The notes under the pieces: model-generated | Seen by the model: only the letters and a program-made list of their open reading frames with translations | The model's database searches: none | Told to the model about the DNA's origin: nothing | Source of the DNA: Clostridia bacterium | GTDB lineage: Bacteria; Bacillota_A; Clostridia; Oscillospirales; Acutalibacteraceae | Reading direction: 5' to 3' | NCBI GenBank assembly: GCA_017549665.1 | Contig: JAFYUD010000101.1 | Location: 1-8,113, forward strand | DNA: 8,113 nucleotides | Made by a program: the position numbers and the translations under genes | Part shown: positions 5,656-8,113 of the stretch, one piece after another | Numbering within the stretch: the first letter of the stretch is position 1 | Layout: every line of letters begins with the position of its first letter

Positions 5656-5700
5656 TATAAAAGATTTCTCTCAGAACGAGACACAAACGGAGCGATTACC

Positions 5701-6315
5701 ATGACAAAAATAGATGAAGCCCTTTATTACAGAGACGGACTTGACAGACGACAGATAAAAACAAAAAAGGCAATCATAAGGGCATTCTTTGAGCTTACCA
5801 AAGATAAGGATATGTCCAAAATCACTATCACAGAGCTTGCGAAAAAAGCTGATATTGACAGAAAGACCTTTTATCTTCACTTCAACAGCGTTGCCGCTAT
5901 ATACAATGAGCTTGGACTTAAGCTCGTTGATATTCTCAAGGAGTCAATCATCAACTCGGGAATGGCTGACGATTATAATGCCATTTACGGCCTTTTTATG
6001 ACTATAAATGAAATCCTTACAGGCAAGCTGGATGTTATCAAGGATATTGCAAAGAAAAATGAATTCACAGAATTCGTTTTCTGCATCAAGGATGTATTCT
6101 GCGACGAGCTTCTGAAGGCTTCAGGAATACAGAATACACCTGACGAAGCAAAATACAGACTTATGATTGAATTCATGGCATCAGGTACAGTTTCAATGTA
6201 TCTCAGCTGGCTGAAGGGTGATGTTGACATTTCAATGGATGAGCTTGCAATGCTCGCAGGCTCAACAATTGTAAACGGTGTGGCAGGTCTGCTGAATTTT
6301 TCATCTGGAAATTAA
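5701..6315 (+). CDS. TetR/AcrR family transcriptional regulator
   Basis: This 204-residue protein has the normal TetR length. The N-terminal helix-turn-helix is typical: a first helix around TKKAIIRAFFELTKDK (21-36), then ITITELAKKADIDRKTFYLHF (residues 41-61), where the second part is the recognition helix. The C-terminal region (about 75-204) is helical, with a hydrophobic stretch around MIEFMASGTVSMYLSWL (155-171), and forms the ligand-binding and dimer domain; the ligand is unknown. The start is ATG 5701, with GGAG at 5689-5692 and the promoter upstream. An extended reading frame from TTG at 5605 would begin before the promoter. TetR proteins are usually repressors; the divergent membrane protein gene and the gene itself are the likely targets. 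Confidence 0.93.
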   Translation: MTKIDEALYYRDGLDRRQIKTKKAIIRAFFELTKDKDMSKITITELAKKADIDRKTFYLHFNSVAAIYNELGLKLVDILKESIINSGMADDYNAIYGLFMTINEILTGKLDVIKDIAKKNEFTEFVFCIKDVFCDELLKASGIQNTPDEAKYRLMIEFMASGTVSMYLSWLKGDVDISMDELAMLAGSTIVNGVAGLLNFSSGN

Positions 6316-6334
6316 AATCAACAAAAAAAAACAA

Positions 6335-6368
6335 GGATTGCAGAGCAAATAATCTGCAATCCTTTTTT
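6335..6368. terminator. Bidirectional rho-independent terminator
   Basis: GGATTGCAGA (6335-6344) pairs perfectly with TCTGCAATCC (6353-6362) across an 8-base loop. A T-run follows on the right and a long A-run precedes on the left. It separates the convergent TetR gene and the large membrane protein gene. Confidence 0.93.
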
Positions 6369-6376
6369 ATTCTGAA

Positions 6377-8113
6377 TTATGCTGCCTCTGAAACAGGCTC
6401 TGCGCCGTAAGTTACTGTGGGAGAATCAATCCACATACCGTCAACATCTGCCTGTGTATAAGTTACTGTCAGAGTATCGCCTGTTGCCCAGAAAATAGCT
6501 TCGGGAGTCTCATCAGCAGAAACTCTTACGTACTTATCAAGACCTGAAATACTGATATAATAGCATGTTGAGCCGTTTTCAATCTGTGACTTCACTGCAG
6601 TTACAGCACCTGTAACAGTGATATCTGCTTCTGTATTTTCTGTCACATCACCGTTGTTGTCAGTTACGATTTCGATAACAACTGATGTATCAACATCGAT
6701 TGTAACATTCTTATTGTCATTGAGAACCTTTGCATAGTTCTTGATACATGCTGCAAGATCGGGGTTACCGTCTGCTGTATCAGTTGCAACGATATTGTAA
6801 TTACTTACATTAACCATAGCATAGCCTTTGACAACGTTGCTTGAGTCCTTCATAGCCATAAAGTATGTTGCTTCACCGTCAAGATTGATAAGGATGGGGA
6901 ATGTTGCTGTCCAGCCCTTATCAGAAAGAGCACCCTGTGCTGAATTCTGAGCTGCAGCTTCGGTAGCACCTGTTGTGTTGTAGAACACTGCTTCCTTTGT
7001 ACGCTGATTGATAAGAATGAAGCCGAGAATTGATTCGTCAGCTGTAACACTGGTTACACCTGTGTAGATATAAACGTCATCATTCATTGCAATATAGCTT
7101 GAGCCTGTAGTAGCCTTCTTAACGCCTGACTGACCGAAAATTGAGTTCCAGAAGCCATTGTTGTATGTGCCGTAGTAGTTATACTGCTGAACAAGAAGGC
7201 TTGCATCATAAACCTGATCAATCCACATAAGGTCTGTTGTTGTGCCGTCCTGTGCAACTGCTGAACCTGAAACAACATCTTCAATTGCATAGTAATTACA
7301 CTCACCTGTAACAGCATCAACCATGACAATACCCTTGATATCATCACCGCCGATAAGACCGATCTTCTTTTCGATAACTTCACAGATCCAGTATGCTGTA
7401 CCGTCGTCAGCTGCTTCAAATGAAATTGTACCGAAAATTGCTGTGGGATATTCAAAACGGAGAATACGTCCGAGATTCTTGTGGAAATGTTCTGCAGGTG
7501 AATACTTCATGTAGCCTGCTGTGCTCTCTTCATCAAGGAATACGAACTCTGTTGCCTGTGTATTCATGTTAACAATAACATAGCCGGGGAAACCTGCTGA
7601 TGTGTTGTTGAGCCACTTGAAGATGTTACCGTACATAAGAGGGTAAACTCTGCAGGGAGCACCGTTGTAGTTAATCTGTGTTGAGTACTCTGTTGCAAGC
7701 TCGAACTGAGATTCAAGACCGATAGTTGCAAGGTCACCGAGAACCTTATCTGCAAGCTTTTCTGCCGCTGCCTTGTCAATCATAGCAACGTTTGTGAAGT
7801 CTGCAGTGCTGTCAATCTTTGTAACACTTGAATCAAGCTCAGTCTCTTCACTGAATGAAAGCAACTGACTGAAGGAGCTTGCTCTGAAGAATACGCTTGA
7901 TGTAAGGTAGCCTACAAGAAGAACAAGTCCGAGAATAACTACAAAAATGATAGGTACAACAGAAACCTTTCGTACATAAGGAACATACTCAGGGCGGATA
8001 AATGCCTTTGAAAAAAGGAACATGCAGCCTACAAAAATAGCTGCAACTATTGCCCAGTACATATAGAACTCGATAGCACCGAAGTTCATAGGCGGAAGCA
8101 TGAAATAATAAAC
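6377..8113 (-). CDS. Large membrane-anchored beta-repeat protein of unknown function, 5' end beyond window
   Basis: I do not recognise this family. From ATG at 8101 there are 574 residues, but the frame stays open to the edge and no ribosome binding site lies in the 12 bases before 8101, so the true start is probably outside. Two hydrophobic segments are seen at about 9-33 and 46-73, then a long, probably extracellular region. In it a similar beta pattern recurs: GYVIVNMNTQATEFVFL (173-189), GIVMVDAVTGECNYYAI (257-273), GFILINQRTKEAVFY (360-374) and GYAMVNVSNYNIVAT (426-440). Each copy has a hydrophobic strand, Asn or Asp, then a turn and a second strand, reminiscent of PepSY-type units. The C-terminal part (about 500-574) is a separate beta-rich domain. 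A terminator shared with TetR ends the gene. A cell-surface role is inferred only from topology. Confidence 0.85.
   Translation of the reverse strand, partial: VYYFMLPPMNFGAIEFYMYWAIVAAIFVGCMFLFSKAFIRPEYVPYVRKVSVVPIIFVVILGLVLLVGYLTSSVFFRASSFSQLLSFSEETELDSSVTKIDSTADFTNVAMIDKAAAEKLADKVLGDLATIGLESQFELATEYSTQINYNGAPCRVYPLMYGNIFKWLNNTSAGFPGYVIVNMNTQATEFVFLDEESTAGYMKYSPAEHFHKNLGRILRFEYPTAIFGTISFEAADDGTAYWICEVIEKKIGLIGGDDIKGIVMVDAVTGECNYYAIEDVVSGSAVAQDGTTTDLMWIDQVYDASLLVQQYNYYGTYNNGFWNSIFGQSGVKKATTGSSYIAMNDDVYIYTGVTSVTADESILGFILINQRTKEAVFYNTTGATEAAAQNSAQGALSDKGWTATFPILINLDGEATYFMAMKDSSNVVKGYAMVNVSNYNIVATDTADGNPDLAACIKNYAKVLNDNKNVTIDVDTSVVIEIVTDNNGDVTENTEADITVTGAVTAVKSQIENGSTCYYISISGLDKYVRVSADETPEAIFWATGDTLTVTYTQADVDGMWIDSPTVTYGAEPVSEAA

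Noticed and set aside
5605..5700. N-terminal extension of the TetR gene from TTG at 5605
   Set aside because: It would start upstream of a near-consensus promoter (5627-5655), has no ribosome binding site, and adds residues unlike a TetR N-terminus.
7084..7455. Minus-strand frame inside the large membrane protein gene, rich in Gln and Leu
   Set aside because: It lies out of frame inside a convincing coding region, and its composition is an effect of the repeated codons of the real gene.

Overview
The window looks like chromosome of an anaerobic gut-type Firmicute, most probably a Ruminococcus-like member of the Clostridia. The grounds are a small secreted protein carrying a two-repeat dockerin domain of the 'ADARLALR' type, strong AGGAGG ribosome binding sites, sigma-A type promoters with 17-bp spacers, and AT-rich intergenic DNA. 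No mobile element, tRNA, rRNA or CRISPR array is visible. The genus assignment is an inference from protein character, not from a marker gene.

Left part (1-2300): a LicD-family transferase gene runs leftwards off the window. It is divergent from a two-gene operon encoding a compact alkaline-phosphatase-superfamily phosphodiesterase and a YhcH/YjgK/YiaL-family (cupin-like) protein. The shared 178-bp promoter region contains one promoter in each direction. Upstream of both -35 boxes lies a perfect 22-bp palindrome with a central CG, the layout of a LacI-family operator. A strong bidirectional terminator (about 2270-2300) ends the operon and also the convergent transporter gene.

Middle part (2300-4700): a GPH-family (MelB-like) sugar:cation symporter gene, best read from a TTG start, with an extended -10 promoter and a palindrome over its transcription start. 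Behind it is a dockerin-only exported protein with its own promoter, a potentially structured leader and its own terminator.

Right part (4700-8113): a membrane-anchored protein with a long acidic linker and an unrecognised globular domain is divergent from a TetR-family regulator. A perfect 12-bp palindrome spans the predicted start of the membrane protein transcript and is a natural candidate operator. The TetR gene converges, through a bidirectional terminator, on a large membrane-anchored protein of unknown function built from several similar beta-rich repeats. That last gene is open at the right edge.

The left block may work on phospho-substituted sugars or cell-surface glycans: LicD adds phospho-groups, the phosphodiesterase removes or hydrolyses them, and YhcH and GPH proteins handle sugars. 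This joint function is a hypothesis. The rest of the window concerns the cell surface: two membrane-anchored proteins of unknown function, one exported dockerin protein and one regulator. Nearly every gene has its own recognisable promoter, so apart from the phosphodiesterase-YhcH pair these appear to be single-gene transcription units. All intergenic gaps are shorter than 300 bp.
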